Source: Chitinophagaceae bacterium UBA2789 (lineage in GTDB: Bacteria > Bacteroidota > Bacteroidia > Chitinophagales > Chitinophagaceae). Taken from it: a stretch of DNA of 21,080 bases. Of the stretch, positions 13,816 to 21,080 are shown in pieces. Position 1 is the stretch's first letter. The number at the start of each line of letters is the position of its first letter. The stretch is from contig DEHX01000034.1 in the NCBI GenBank assembly GCA_002352145.1, forward strand, positions 29,205 to 50,284. Reading direction: 5' to 3'. The notes beneath the pieces were generated by a model. The model was not told where the DNA came from. It worked only from the letters and a program-made list of their open reading frames with translations, and ran no database searches. Both the position numbers and the translations under genes were made by a program.

Positions 13816-14712
13816 ATGAAATCAAGGATCATTTCCTTCCCGCTGGCAGCTATTTTCTTCTTCTTTGCAGTTTTGTCCATTACATCTTGTCAAAAAGAAC
13901 AAAGCCAAAATGGCTCTGAAGAAGAACAGGAAATGGAAGCTTCAAGGGTTTCCAGTGAAGCAGATGGTGAATCAGAAATCGTTTTCAATGGCGTGTTTGA
14001 TGACGTAATGGGTGTAAACGATGAGGTAGGCGTAGGTGGAACTGGCATTTTTGGCCGGGTTACTTCTTGTCCTGATGTTATCATTGACCGTTTAAACCCA
14101 CCTTCACCATTCCCTGTAAGAATAACACTCGATTTTGGTACTGGCTGCGTAGGTCGTGATGGCCATTTTCGCAAGGGCAAAATAGTAACAGTATATACCG
14201 GAAGGCTAATAGTTCCGGGATCTGTTGCTACAACCGAATTTGTTGATTTTTACTTTGATAGTGTAAGAGTACAGGGTGTTCATAAGATAACTAATACCAG
14301 TTCGCCAGTGGCAAATATTCCGCCAGCCAGGCAGTTTAAAGCTGAAGTAATCAACGGTAAACTCACCCGTCCCAATGGCAACTTTACCGAATGGAACAGC
14401 GTTAAAGTAATTACCCAAATAGAGGGTTTGGCTACCCCAATTCCATTGGATGATATTTTTAAAATTGAAGGTTCTGCAAGGGGTCGTGTAAAAAGAGGTA
14501 ATCTCTTAACTATATGGGAATCAAACATTATTGAACCACTAGTCAAGCGTTTCAACTGCCGCTGGATTGTCCGTGGAAAGATAAGAATAGTAAGGGCCAA
14601 TGCCACTACTAATAGCCCGTGGATTGCCGTTCTGGACTTTGGTAACGGTAATTGTGATAACCAGGCTACAATTACTATCAATGGAGTAACCCATCAAATT
14701 ACTTTGCCGTAA
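13816..14712 (+). CDS. Lipoprotein of unknown function
   Basis: 298 residues with a lipoprotein signal peptide (ITSC, lipidation at C25) followed by a Gln/Glu/Ser-rich linker with a run of acidic residues (about 26-56), which may help surface export in Bacteroidota. The rest is predicted beta-rich, with two related motifs, LDFGTGCVGRDG and LDFGNGNCDNQATI, that suggest a duplicated domain. I do not recognise the family. The gene is alone and ends at a terminator. A candidate -7 box, AACTTTG (13753-13759), lies 57 bp upstream. Confidence 0.65.
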   Translation: MKSRIISFPLAAIFFFFAVLSITSCQKEQSQNGSEEEQEMEASRVSSEADGESEIVFNGVFDDVMGVNDEVGVGGTGIFGRVTSCPDVIIDRLNPPSPFPVRITLDFGTGCVGRDGHFRKGKIVTVYTGRLIVPGSVATTEFVDFYFDSVRVQGVHKITNTSSPVANIPPARQFKAEVINGKLTRPNGNFTEWNSVKVITQIEGLATPIPLDDIFKIEGSARGRVKRGNLLTIWESNIIEPLVKRFNCRWIVRGKIRIVRANATTNSPWIAVLDFGNGNCDNQATITINGVTHQITLP

Positions 14713-14765
14713 TTAAAAAATTATTATACCTTTAAACCAGTTTTCATAGGGTACGGATTAAAAAC

Positions 14766-14798
14766 GGGCCAGGGTTTCTACCCAGGCCCTAACTTTTT
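14766..14798. terminator. Terminator between the lipoprotein and deacetylase genes
   Basis: GGGCCAGGGT-TTCT-ACCCAGGCCC is a ten-position stem with one A-A mismatch, followed by TAACTTTTTT on the plus strand. The A-run before it (AAAA at 14761) is too short to be sure it also ends the convergent deacetylase gene. Confidence 0.85.
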
Positions 14799-14817
14799 TA
14801 AGTAGGTCCCCTCAATT

Positions 14818-15435
14818 TTATAGGGTAAGCGATAAGAACTTATACTCTTTTTTACTAAAGTGTTCAAGTACCTGCGGCAGTGAATACTGTAATTTATCCC
14901 ATGCTTTTTCACTGTCATGAAATACAACGATTGATCCGGAACCGGTGTTGTTTAAAACATTATGCAAACAGGTTTCCTTCGAAATTCTCAAATCGAAATC
15001 ACCGCTTAATACATCCCACATCACAATCTTATAGACACTTAACTTCTTTACCTGACGGGAACGGATGCGGCCATAGGGGGGTCTGAAGAGTGCAGATTGA
15101 ATGCTTCTAGCAGCTAACCTTACATCATCCAGGTAAACTTCATCTGCTGTTTTCCAACCATTCAAATGATTTTGTGTGTGATTTCCTGTTTGATGCCCTT
15201 CAGCGATAATACGATCGTATAACCCTGGATTACTTTCTACATTCTTCCCAATACAAAAAAATGTCGCTTTGGCATTATATCTTTTCAATTCATCCAGTAC
15301 AAAAGCGGTAGCTACAGGATGAGGACCATCGTCAAAAGTCAGGTAAATATTTTTTTCAAACGTATCTATACCCCATACCCTGTGCGGGTACATTTTCTTC
15401 AACCACCAGGGAGTTTTGATAAAATATTTAAGCAT
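14818..15435 (-). CDS. Polysaccharide deacetylase (NodB homology domain)
   Basis: A 205-residue NodB-fold enzyme: LTFDDGPHP (residues 32-40; D35 catalytic, D36 metal), ATFFCIGKN, GNHTQNH (H86 and H90 complete the metal site), RPPYGR and late motifs WDVLSGDFD and VVFHDS. These enzymes remove acetyl groups from N-acetylglucosamine polymers such as peptidoglycan. No signal peptide is evident; the N-terminus (MLKYFIKTPWWLKKMYP) is amphipathic and may touch the membrane. Divergent from gltX with only 52 bp between the start codons. Confidence 0.9.
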   Translation of the reverse strand: MLKYFIKTPWWLKKMYPHRVWGIDTFEKNIYLTFDDGPHPVATAFVLDELKRYNAKATFFCIGKNVESNPGLYDRIIAEGHQTGNHTQNHLNGWKTADEVYLDDVRLAARSIQSALFRPPYGRIRSRQVKKLSVYKIVMWDVLSGDFDLRISKETCLHNVLNNTGSGSIVVFHDSEKAWDKLQYSLPQVLEHFSKKEYKFLSLTL

Positions 15436-15440
15436 TTGTA

Positions 15441-15481
15441 CAAATATAGCTCCCCTTTAGAGGTTGGTGGTTTTATCTTTG
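15441..15481. promoter_or_regulatory. Divergent -7 boxes of the deacetylase and gltX
   Basis: TATATTTG on the minus strand (15448-15441) and TATCTTTG on the plus strand (15474-15481) both match TAnnTTTG perfectly. They end only five and six bases before the respective ATG codons, so the transcripts should be leaderless or nearly so. I do not see convincing -33 elements. Confidence 0.5.
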
Positions 15482-15487
15482 CAGCCT

Positions 15488-17008
15488 ATGAGTAAAAAAG
15501 TAAGGGTTCGGTTTGCACCAAGTCCCACCGGTGGTTTGCACCTGGGCGGTGTGAGAACAGTTTTATACAACTACCTGTTTGCCAAAAAAAATAAGGGAGA
15601 TTTTATTGTAAGAATAGAAGACACTGACCAGAACCGATACGTACCCGGTGCAGAAGAATACATTTTTGAAACGTTGAAATGGTGTGGCCTGGAACCTGAT
15701 GAGAGTGTACAGCATGGTGGCAGCTATGGTCCTTACCGCCAAAGTGAAAGAAAAGAAATCTACCGGCAGTATGCAGAAAAATTGGTGGCCGAAGGTCATG
15801 CCTATTATGCATTCGACACCCCTGAGGAACTGGAAAAAATGCGGCAGGATTTTAAAACTGCGCAAAACCCTTCTCCGCAATACGACCATACCATCCGCAT
15901 GAGAATGCGGAATTCACTCACATTATCTACAGAAAAAACAAAAGAATTGCTGGATGCAGGAACCAGGCAGGTAATACGGATTAAGATGCCGGAAAAAGAA
16001 ACGGTGAGTTTTACAGACATGATCAGGGGAGAAGTAAGCTTTGATTCATCAACGGTGGATGATAAAGTACTCCTGAAAGCTGATGGTATGCCAACTTACC
16101 ACCTGGCAGTGGTGGTAGATGACCATTTAATGCAGATCAGCCATGCTTTCCGAGGTGAGGAATGGTTGCCATCAGCCCCTGTACATATCCTGCTTTGGAA
16201 ATATTTATTTGGATTGGAAAACATGCCGCAATGGGCACATTTCCCGTTGATACTCGGCCCCAACGGCAAACTCAGTAAACGAGACGGAGCTAAATATGGT
16301 TTCCCGGTATTTGCCATGAACTGGACCGATCCGAAAACCGGCGAGTTGACCGAGGGTTTCAAAGAAAAAGGATTTTTACCCGAAGCTTTCATCAACCTGC
16401 TGGCACTGCTAGGGTGGAACGACGGGACTGAGCAGGAGATATTTTCAAAAGAAGAACTGATTGAAAAATTCTCCATGGAAAGAGTGCACAGCGCCGGAGC
16501 CAAGTTTGATTACGAAAAAGCAAAATGGTTCAACCATGAATGGATCAAAAGAATGAAGGTTGAAGATTTAAACCCGAAGGTTAGTGAACTTCTTGTTCAA
16601 AGTGGTATTACTATTACTAACAAAGACCTGCTAGACAAAATAATTACACTGGTAAAAGACAGGTGTACGCTGCTAACTGATTTTATACAACAATCCACCT
16701 TCTTCTTTAAAGCACCGGAAGAAGTAGATGTGGATGCAGTAAAACCAAAATGGAGTGAGGCTAAGAAACTTTTCTTTGCTGAGCTTATACGCAATTATGA
16801 GTTGGCCCCTGATTGGAATGCCCATACTTTAGAAACCAATTTTAAAGAAATTGCATCCGTAAATGACCTGAAACCAGGTGAACTGATGCTGCCCTTCCGT
16901 ATCATGCTGGTTGGAGGAAAGTTTGGCCCGGGAGTGTTTGAAATTGCGGAATTGCTGGGTAAAGAAGAAACAATAAAAAGAATGCAATTTGCAATAAGCA
17001 AGTTTTAA
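15488..17008 (+). CDS. gltX: Glutamyl-tRNA synthetase
   Basis: A 506-residue class I aminoacyl-tRNA synthetase. The HIGH-type motif reads PSPTGGLHLGG (residues 11-21) and the KMSKS-type motif is K261-L-S-K-R. It is full length, including the C-terminal anticodon-binding domain, so it is not a GluQ paralogue. It charges tRNA-Glu with glutamate. ATG 15488 (MSKKVRVRFAPSP) is chosen over an upstream TTG at 15464, because the Rossmann fold begins there and a -7 box occupies the space between. Its stop overlaps the convergent aldo-keto reductase stop by two to four bases. Confidence 0.97.
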   Translation: MSKKVRVRFAPSPTGGLHLGGVRTVLYNYLFAKKNKGDFIVRIEDTDQNRYVPGAEEYIFETLKWCGLEPDESVQHGGSYGPYRQSERKEIYRQYAEKLVAEGHAYYAFDTPEELEKMRQDFKTAQNPSPQYDHTIRMRMRNSLTLSTEKTKELLDAGTRQVIRIKMPEKETVSFTDMIRGEVSFDSSTVDDKVLLKADGMPTYHLAVVVDDHLMQISHAFRGEEWLPSAPVHILLWKYLFGLENMPQWAHFPLILGPNGKLSKRDGAKYGFPVFAMNWTDPKTGELTEGFKEKGFLPEAFINLLALLGWNDGTEQEIFSKEELIEKFSMERVHSAGAKFDYEKAKWFNHEWIKRMKVEDLNPKVSELLVQSGITITNKDLLDKIITLVKDRCTLLTDFIQQSTFFFKAPEEVDVDAVKPKWSEAKKLFFAELIRNYELAPDWNAHTLETNFKEIASVNDLKPGELMLPFRIMLVGGKFGPGVFEIAELLGKEETIKRMQFAISKF

Positions 17009-17994
17009 CCTTGTAGCCTGATTAATTCCATAACCTGAAGGAAATCATTGCAACCCCGTTTTTCGATCATTTCCCGGTCAGCCATATCCAGTTGAAATAA
17101 ACCGGTAGTATTTTCTGCCACATGTTTGCTGGTTCGGATTCCGGGTATAATTACCGACACCTCACTATAACTCAAAACATAGCTTAATGCCAGCTGTGTT
17201 TTGGTACAATTATACTTTTCACACAATTCCCAAACGGGTGCCAGTGCATCGCTGCATACACTCACCACTTCAGGAGTAAGCCTGTTTTTACGATGATCAT
17301 TTTCAGGAAACTCAGCCTCCTTATCAAATTTTCCGGTCAGTAGCCCAAACTGCAGTGGCATCCGGGCAATAATACCGTATCCTTTTTCTACGGCCTTTTT
17401 TAAGAGCGGCAGGGCATTTTGGTTCAATAGATTCAATACCAGCTGAAAGCCATTGCCCAGTTCTTGCTGCAATAAATATTCGGCTTCTGTCAATGGATAA
17501 AAAGTATTCAGGGAAAGTCCCCAATACCTGATTTTCCCCTCCTGTTGCAACTGCTGCATCGCTTCAATACAATCGCCTTCCTTCAAATGACTCTGTCTCG
17601 CTGTGTGAAGCTGATAATAGTCTATTACTTCTCGTTTCAGTCGCTTCAGCGAAGCTTCGCAGGCACTTTTTATATGCTGACGACTGTAATCAACAGTAAA
17701 CTCATTATTCCGGGAAACATTACCTGCTTTACTGGCAATGATCACATCTTTTATGCCACCAATTGTTTTACCTAGTAATTCTTCTGAATGACCCAGGCCG
17801 TATATATCAGCAGTATCGAAAAAATTAATTCCTGCGTCCAGAGAGGCATAAATTGCCTTTTCAGAAACTTCATTATCTGCATTTCCCCAGCCAATTGCTG
17901 TAGTACCAACCATGGCCCCGCCACCGATAGCCCATGCTCCAAAGCCTACCTCACTCACCAACAATTCAGTAGCGCCAAACTTCCTGTATTGCAT
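17005..17994 (-). CDS. Aldo/keto reductase
   Basis: A 329-residue TIM-barrel oxidoreductase with the family tetrad D60 and Y65 (FFDTADIYG), K89 (ASKAGN) and H130 (YYQLHTAR). The NADPH-binding C-terminal part reads VIIPGIRTSKHVAENT. It reduces aldehydes or ketones with NADPH in the cytoplasm; the substrate cannot be read from the sequence. It converges with gltX (overlapping stop codons) and is divergent from the B12-binding subunit gene 58 bp away. Confidence 0.92.
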   Translation of the reverse strand: MQYRKFGATELLVSEVGFGAWAIGGGAMVGTTAIGWGNADNEVSEKAIYASLDAGINFFDTADIYGLGHSEELLGKTIGGIKDVIIASKAGNVSRNNEFTVDYSRQHIKSACEASLKRLKREVIDYYQLHTARQSHLKEGDCIEAMQQLQQEGKIRYWGLSLNTFYPLTEAEYLLQQELGNGFQLVLNLLNQNALPLLKKAVEKGYGIIARMPLQFGLLTGKFDKEAEFPENDHRKNRLTPEVVSVCSDALAPVWELCEKYNCTKTQLALSYVLSYSEVSVIIPGIRTSKHVAENTTGLFQLDMADREMIEKRGCNDFLQVMELIRLQG

Positions 17995-18052
17995 AACCTA
18001 ATATACGCTGCTGAAGCTGAAAGAACCTAATTTTGCAATACAATATTTTGCG

Positions 18053-18460
18053 ATGAAAAGACCTATCAGAGTTTTGGTGGCCAAAGTTGGTCTCGATGGC
18101 CATGACAGGGGTGCCAAAGTAATTGCTACAGCACTGCGGGATGCCGGTATGGAAGTAATTTATACCGGTCTCAGGCAAACCCCTGAAATGGTAGTAAATG
18201 CCGCTTTGCAGGAAGATGTGGATGCCATAGGGATCAGCATTCTTTCCGGCGCCCATAATACCGTTTTTCCTAAAGTGATAAACCTGATGAAGGAAAAAGG
18301 TATGGACGATGTACTCCTGACCGGTGGAGGCATTATACCGGACGAAGACATTGAAGAATTAAATAAAATTGGTGTAGGGAAACTGTTTCATCCTGGTACC
18401 AATACTCATGAGATAGCCGATTATATCAGTAACTGGGTAAAAGAACACCGCAATTTTTAA
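18053..18460 (+). CDS. Stand-alone cobalamin-binding subunit of a methylmalonyl-CoA-mutase-type enzyme
   Basis: 135 residues forming a complete B12-binding Rossmann domain. D15-G-H17-DR-G20 is the D-x-H-x-x-G motif whose histidine coordinates cobalt from below; SILSGAH and LLTGGGIIP are the other two conserved segments. It lacks the substrate-binding barrel of the mutase, so it must pair with a separate large subunit, not seen here. It starts an operon with an enoyl-CoA hydratase 12 bp downstream. The mutase class (methylmalonyl-, ethylmalonyl- or isobutyryl-CoA) cannot be told from this subunit alone. Confidence 0.92.
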   Translation: MKRPIRVLVAKVGLDGHDRGAKVIATALRDAGMEVIYTGLRQTPEMVVNAALQEDVDAIGISILSGAHNTVFPKVINLMKEKGMDDVLLTGGGIIPDEDIEELNKIGVGKLFHPGTNTHEIADYISNWVKEHRNF

Positions 18461-18472
18461 AACTAAAATTAC

Positions 18473-19249
18473 ATGTATCAAACACTGCTTGCCAGCCTGG
18501 AAAATGGCATATATACTATTACCATCAACCGCCCTGATAAATTAAATGCACTGAACAAAGATGTATTTACTGACCTGAACACTGCTTTAGACGAAATTGA
18601 GAGCAACCCGGAAATAAAATCCGTTATCATAACCGGGTCTGGACCAAAGGCATTTGTGGCCGGTGCTGATATTTCGGAGTTCAATTCCTTAAATAAAGAA
18701 CAGGCAAAAGCTCTCGCCAAGAGAGGACAGGACATTTTTGCCCGGATTGAAAACTCTTCTAAACCTATTGTAGCGGCAGTAAATGGTTTTGCATTAGGCG
18801 GAGGTTGTGAACTGGCGATGAGCTGCCATTTTCGTGTAGCCAGTGACAATGCAAAGTTTGGCCAACCGGAAGTAAACCTGGGTTTGATTCCCGGCTATGG
18901 CGGTACACAGCGATTAGTTCAGTTGATCGGAAAAGGCAAAGCAATGGAGCTATTAATGTCAGCTCATATGATTGATGCTAAAGAAGCAAAAGAGTTGGGC
19001 CTCGTCAACTATGTTACCACTACTGATACACTACTTGAACATACCCGAAAAATTCTGGATGTTATTAATTCAAAGGCACCGCTTGCTGTAGCCGGATGTA
19101 TTAAAGCTGCCAATGCCGTATTTAATGAAAGCATAGATGGCTTTGCGCTGGAGATTGAAGAATTCGGTAACACTTTCGATACAGAAGACATGAAGGAAGG
19201 TGTGACTGCTTTCCTTGAAAAAAGAAAAGCTGATTTCAAAGGCAAATAA
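18473..19249 (+). CDS. Enoyl-CoA hydratase (crotonase family)
   Basis: A 258-residue crotonase with oxyanion-hole segments AFVAGADI and GFALGGGCELAMS, and the two catalytic glutamates E113 and E133 (GQPEVNLGLIPGYGGTQRL), spaced 20 residues apart as in hydratases. It adds water to short-chain enoyl-CoA in fatty acid or amino acid breakdown. With the B12-binding subunit 12 bp upstream, a role in branched-chain or propionate metabolism is likely. It ends five bases before the convergent fucosidase. Confidence 0.93.
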   Translation: MYQTLLASLENGIYTITINRPDKLNALNKDVFTDLNTALDEIESNPEIKSVIITGSGPKAFVAGADISEFNSLNKEQAKALAKRGQDIFARIENSSKPIVAAVNGFALGGGCELAMSCHFRVASDNAKFGQPEVNLGLIPGYGGTQRLVQLIGKGKAMELLMSAHMIDAKEAKELGLVNYVTTTDTLLEHTRKILDVINSKAPLAVAGCIKAANAVFNESIDGFALEIEEFGNTFDTEDMKEGVTAFLEKRKADFKGK

Positions 19250-19254
19250 ACCGG

Positions 19255-20673
19255 CTACTGTTCCACCAAGCTCTCATCGATCAGGTAGGCGGCAATACCG
19301 GTGATATTGTCATTTCCCTGCGCATCTTCCAGGTAAACACGGAATGAGGTAATGGTGGTAGCAGGAAAAGTGAGAATTCGCTTTCTGCCTACACTGGTAC
19401 CCTGCACTTCACCAATGGGTTTATCATTGGAATATAACACTATGCTAAACCGGCGTATACTTTGTCCTAAGTGTATTGCCTCCCGAAGAACAATACAATT
19501 TGTTTTTATCGGTTGCGACAGTTGCACAATGAAGTTCTGCAGATTAATACCATAGTAAGCAGATGAGGTATCAAATCCTCTCAGCAAAAGAGGTTTATTG
19601 TAAAGATCTTTTTGGCTAAACTCATAATAGCTATCTGCATCCTTTAATAAGTTGGTAGCAAAATTTTCATCCCGCATTTTTCTGAATTGCATTAATTCAG
19701 CAGAGTCTGCTTCATGAATTAGCCCTCTTTTATCTGGCGGTATATTTAATAACAGGTTAGCGCCACGACCAACCGATTTCAGGTATATATCAAAGAGCTT
19801 GCCGGCTGATTTTACTTTGTTATCCTCCGCTTCCCTGTAAAACCAGCCCGGCCGGATGCTCACATCACATTCCGCAGGAATCCAGTGTTTGCCATAATAA
19901 TTCCCATGATTAAGGGTGTCATTCGCAGGAGCACCAATGCCTCGTTTATAACCAACAGTATCCAAAAAATTCCAGTTAGGGTCACCCACAAATCCATTTT
20001 CATTGCCCACCCAGCGAATATCAGGGCCAATATCGCTGAACACAACTGTTTTAGGTGAAAGTTGTCGGACAGTATTCTCATATCTTCTCCAGTCATATTC
20101 CTGTCTTTTACCGTTCGGACCTTCGCCATTTGCTCCGTCCCACCATAGTTCCCATACAGGTCCATAGTTTTGAAATATTTCTCTCATCATGCCCACAAAT
20201 ACATCATTATATTTATCTGTTCCGTAATCAGGATGGTTCCTGTCCCACGGAGAAATATAAACGCCAAACTTCAACCCAAATTCCCTGCAAGCCTGTGAAA
20301 GCTCTTTCAATACATCACCCTTTCCATCTTTCCATTTGCTTTCTCTGACTGTATGCTTTGAATATTTACTTGGCCAAAGACAAAATCCATCATGGTGTTT
20401 TGCCGTAATGATAATTCCCTTTGCACCCGCCGCCCTCGCTATACGACACCATTGCCTGCAATCTAATTCGGTGGGGTTAAAAATATCTTCCGGCTCATTT
20501 CCTTCGCCCCATTCTTTGCCGGTGAATGTATTGGGGCCAAAATGCATGAATAAATAAAATTCATTTTCATGCCAGGCTAATTGTGCCTTTGTAGGTAAAG
20601 GTGAAATTTCAGTTTTCTGAGCAGATACAAAAGTTGAAACAAAAAGAATAAAAAACAGAAAAAAAATTCTCAT
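19255..20673 (-). CDS. GH29 alpha-L-fucosidase, secreted
   Basis: 472 residues with a signal peptide (1-18, ending VSA). The GH29 catalytic barrel has FMHFGPNTFTG near 42-52, TAKHHDGFCLW (90-100), YISPWDRN (139-146) and the nucleophile D179 in LWWDGANGEG. LLLNIPPDKRG marks the end of the catalytic domain, and a C-terminal beta-sandwich of about 110 residues follows. It releases terminal fucose from glycans, in the periplasm or outside. Its ATG overlaps the stop of the preceding gene (ATGA), so the two are translated together. Subfamily B is likely from the WWDG motif. Confidence 0.92.
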   Translation of the reverse strand: MRIFFLFFILFVSTFVSAQKTEISPLPTKAQLAWHENEFYLFMHFGPNTFTGKEWGEGNEPEDIFNPTELDCRQWCRIARAAGAKGIIITAKHHDGFCLWPSKYSKHTVRESKWKDGKGDVLKELSQACREFGLKFGVYISPWDRNHPDYGTDKYNDVFVGMMREIFQNYGPVWELWWDGANGEGPNGKRQEYDWRRYENTVRQLSPKTVVFSDIGPDIRWVGNENGFVGDPNWNFLDTVGYKRGIGAPANDTLNHGNYYGKHWIPAECDVSIRPGWFYREAEDNKVKSAGKLFDIYLKSVGRGANLLLNIPPDKRGLIHEADSAELMQFRKMRDENFATNLLKDADSYYEFSQKDLYNKPLLLRGFDTSSAYYGINLQNFIVQLSQPIKTNCIVLREAIHLGQSIRRFSIVLYSNDKPIGEVQGTSVGRKRILTFPATTITSFRVYLEDAQGNDNITGIAAYLIDESLVEQ

Positions 20674-21080
20674 TTCTTCATTTTAAATTCGTAAAGAATA
20701 GCGTCAGCAATCGGGTGCGTCGCTTTATAAGTATAGCCGAGCAGTTTAGCCATGGTCTGAGCAAATTGCTTCTGGTAAAGCAGCACTGAAGTATTAATCT
20801 CTCCCCTTTCAGGAGTATCAGGCCCTAACACTGCAAACCAGATCTCATTGGCCCCTTCTATGCTGCTTCCATGACTTGTCCATTCTTCCTTCTTTATATC
20901 TCCCCTGCCATGATCGGTTGTTATAAATAAGGTTGTTTTATCCTTGTACTGCGGGTCCTTTTGTACAAATTCCCATATCTCTTTTATCCATGCATCAACC
21001 TGCCTGGCGGCATCAAGGTAAGACCGGTAACGGCCTGCGTGGGCCCACTCATCTGTTTCTCCATAACCGATATAGAGTAC
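20670..21080 (-). CDS. Alkaline phosphatase superfamily protein (partial, C-terminal part)
   Basis: 136 residues remain; the gene runs off the right edge. YIGYGETDEWAHAGRY and TLFITTDHGRGD carry the metal-binding Asp and His motifs of the alkaline phosphatase superfamily (nucleotide pyrophosphatase/phosphodiesterase or sulfatase-related branch). The nucleophile region lies outside the window, so phosphatase and sulfatase cannot be told apart. Its TGA overlaps the fucosidase ATG by four bases. The pair may strip fucose and a phosphate or sulfate from the same glycan. Confidence 0.85.
   Translation of the reverse strand, partial: VLYIGYGETDEWAHAGRYRSYLDAARQVDAWIKEIWEFVQKDPQYKDKTTLFITTDHGRGDIKKEEWTSHGSSIEGANEIWFAVLGPDTPERGEINTSVLLYQKQFAQTMAKLLGYTYKATHPIADAILYEFKMKK

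Noticed and set aside
1..21080. CRISPR arrays, insertion sequences, integrase genes or phage genes
   Set aside because: No direct-repeat arrays, transposase or integrase proteins, or terminal inverted repeats were seen; the sulfur region looks like a stable chromosomal locus.

Overview
This window looks like a chromosomal segment from a Bacteroidota bacterium, most likely of the Chitinophagaceae type. The evidence is AT-leaning coding, almost no Shine-Dalgarno sequences, recognisable TAnnTTTG -7 promoter boxes, SPII lipoproteins, and a gene set (DUF6132, DUF983, YeeE/DUF6691 pair, GH29 fucosidase) typical of that phylum. That assignment is an inference from protein style; no rRNA is present.

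The left part (1-12135) is a sulfide/sulfane-sulfur oxidation region. It holds a TsdA-like membrane-anchored dihaem cytochrome c, a split YeeE/YedE sulfur transporter pair, and a Dps ferritin followed by a kelch propeller, an MFS transporter and a mono-haem Tll0287-like lipoprotein. Next come a SAM methyltransferase divergent from a TlpA lipoprotein, a thioredoxin, a CstB-like persulfide dioxygenase-rhodanese, a sulfide:quinone oxidoreductase (SQR), and a tight four-gene run of two tiny Cys-bearing membrane proteins, thioredoxin and DUF983. A plausible scheme is: SQR turns sulfide into sulfane sulfur, CstB turns persulfide into sulfite and thiosulfate, the dihaem cytochrome oxidises thiosulfate, and YeeE/DUF6691 moves a sulfur species. 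The thioredoxin-fold proteins would handle disulfides and persulfides.

The main discovery is regulatory. Seven inverted repeats of CRP/FNR type (GTGA-N6-TCAC, with variants) lie upstream of eight transcription starts in this region. In each case the operator centre is 34-35 bp from the TTTG (or a one-base variant) of a -7-like box, and 52-60 bp from the start codon in all but one case. This is the geometry of a class II activator at about -41.5. It ties the Dps operon, the methyltransferase, TlpA, thioredoxin, the DUF2892/DUF6132 run and the transporter to the core sulfide genes as one candidate regulon. I saw no such site in the right half by eye. The regulator itself is not in the window.

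The middle holds a tRNA-Ser(GGA) with a strong terminator and a small secreted/membrane protein of unknown function. The right part (12896-21080) is ordinary: TatD nuclease, an unknown lipoprotein, a polysaccharide deacetylase divergent from gltX, an aldo-keto reductase, a stand-alone B12-binding mutase subunit with an enoyl-CoA hydratase, and a GH29 fucosidase translationally coupled to a truncated alkaline-phosphatase-superfamily gene at the right edge.
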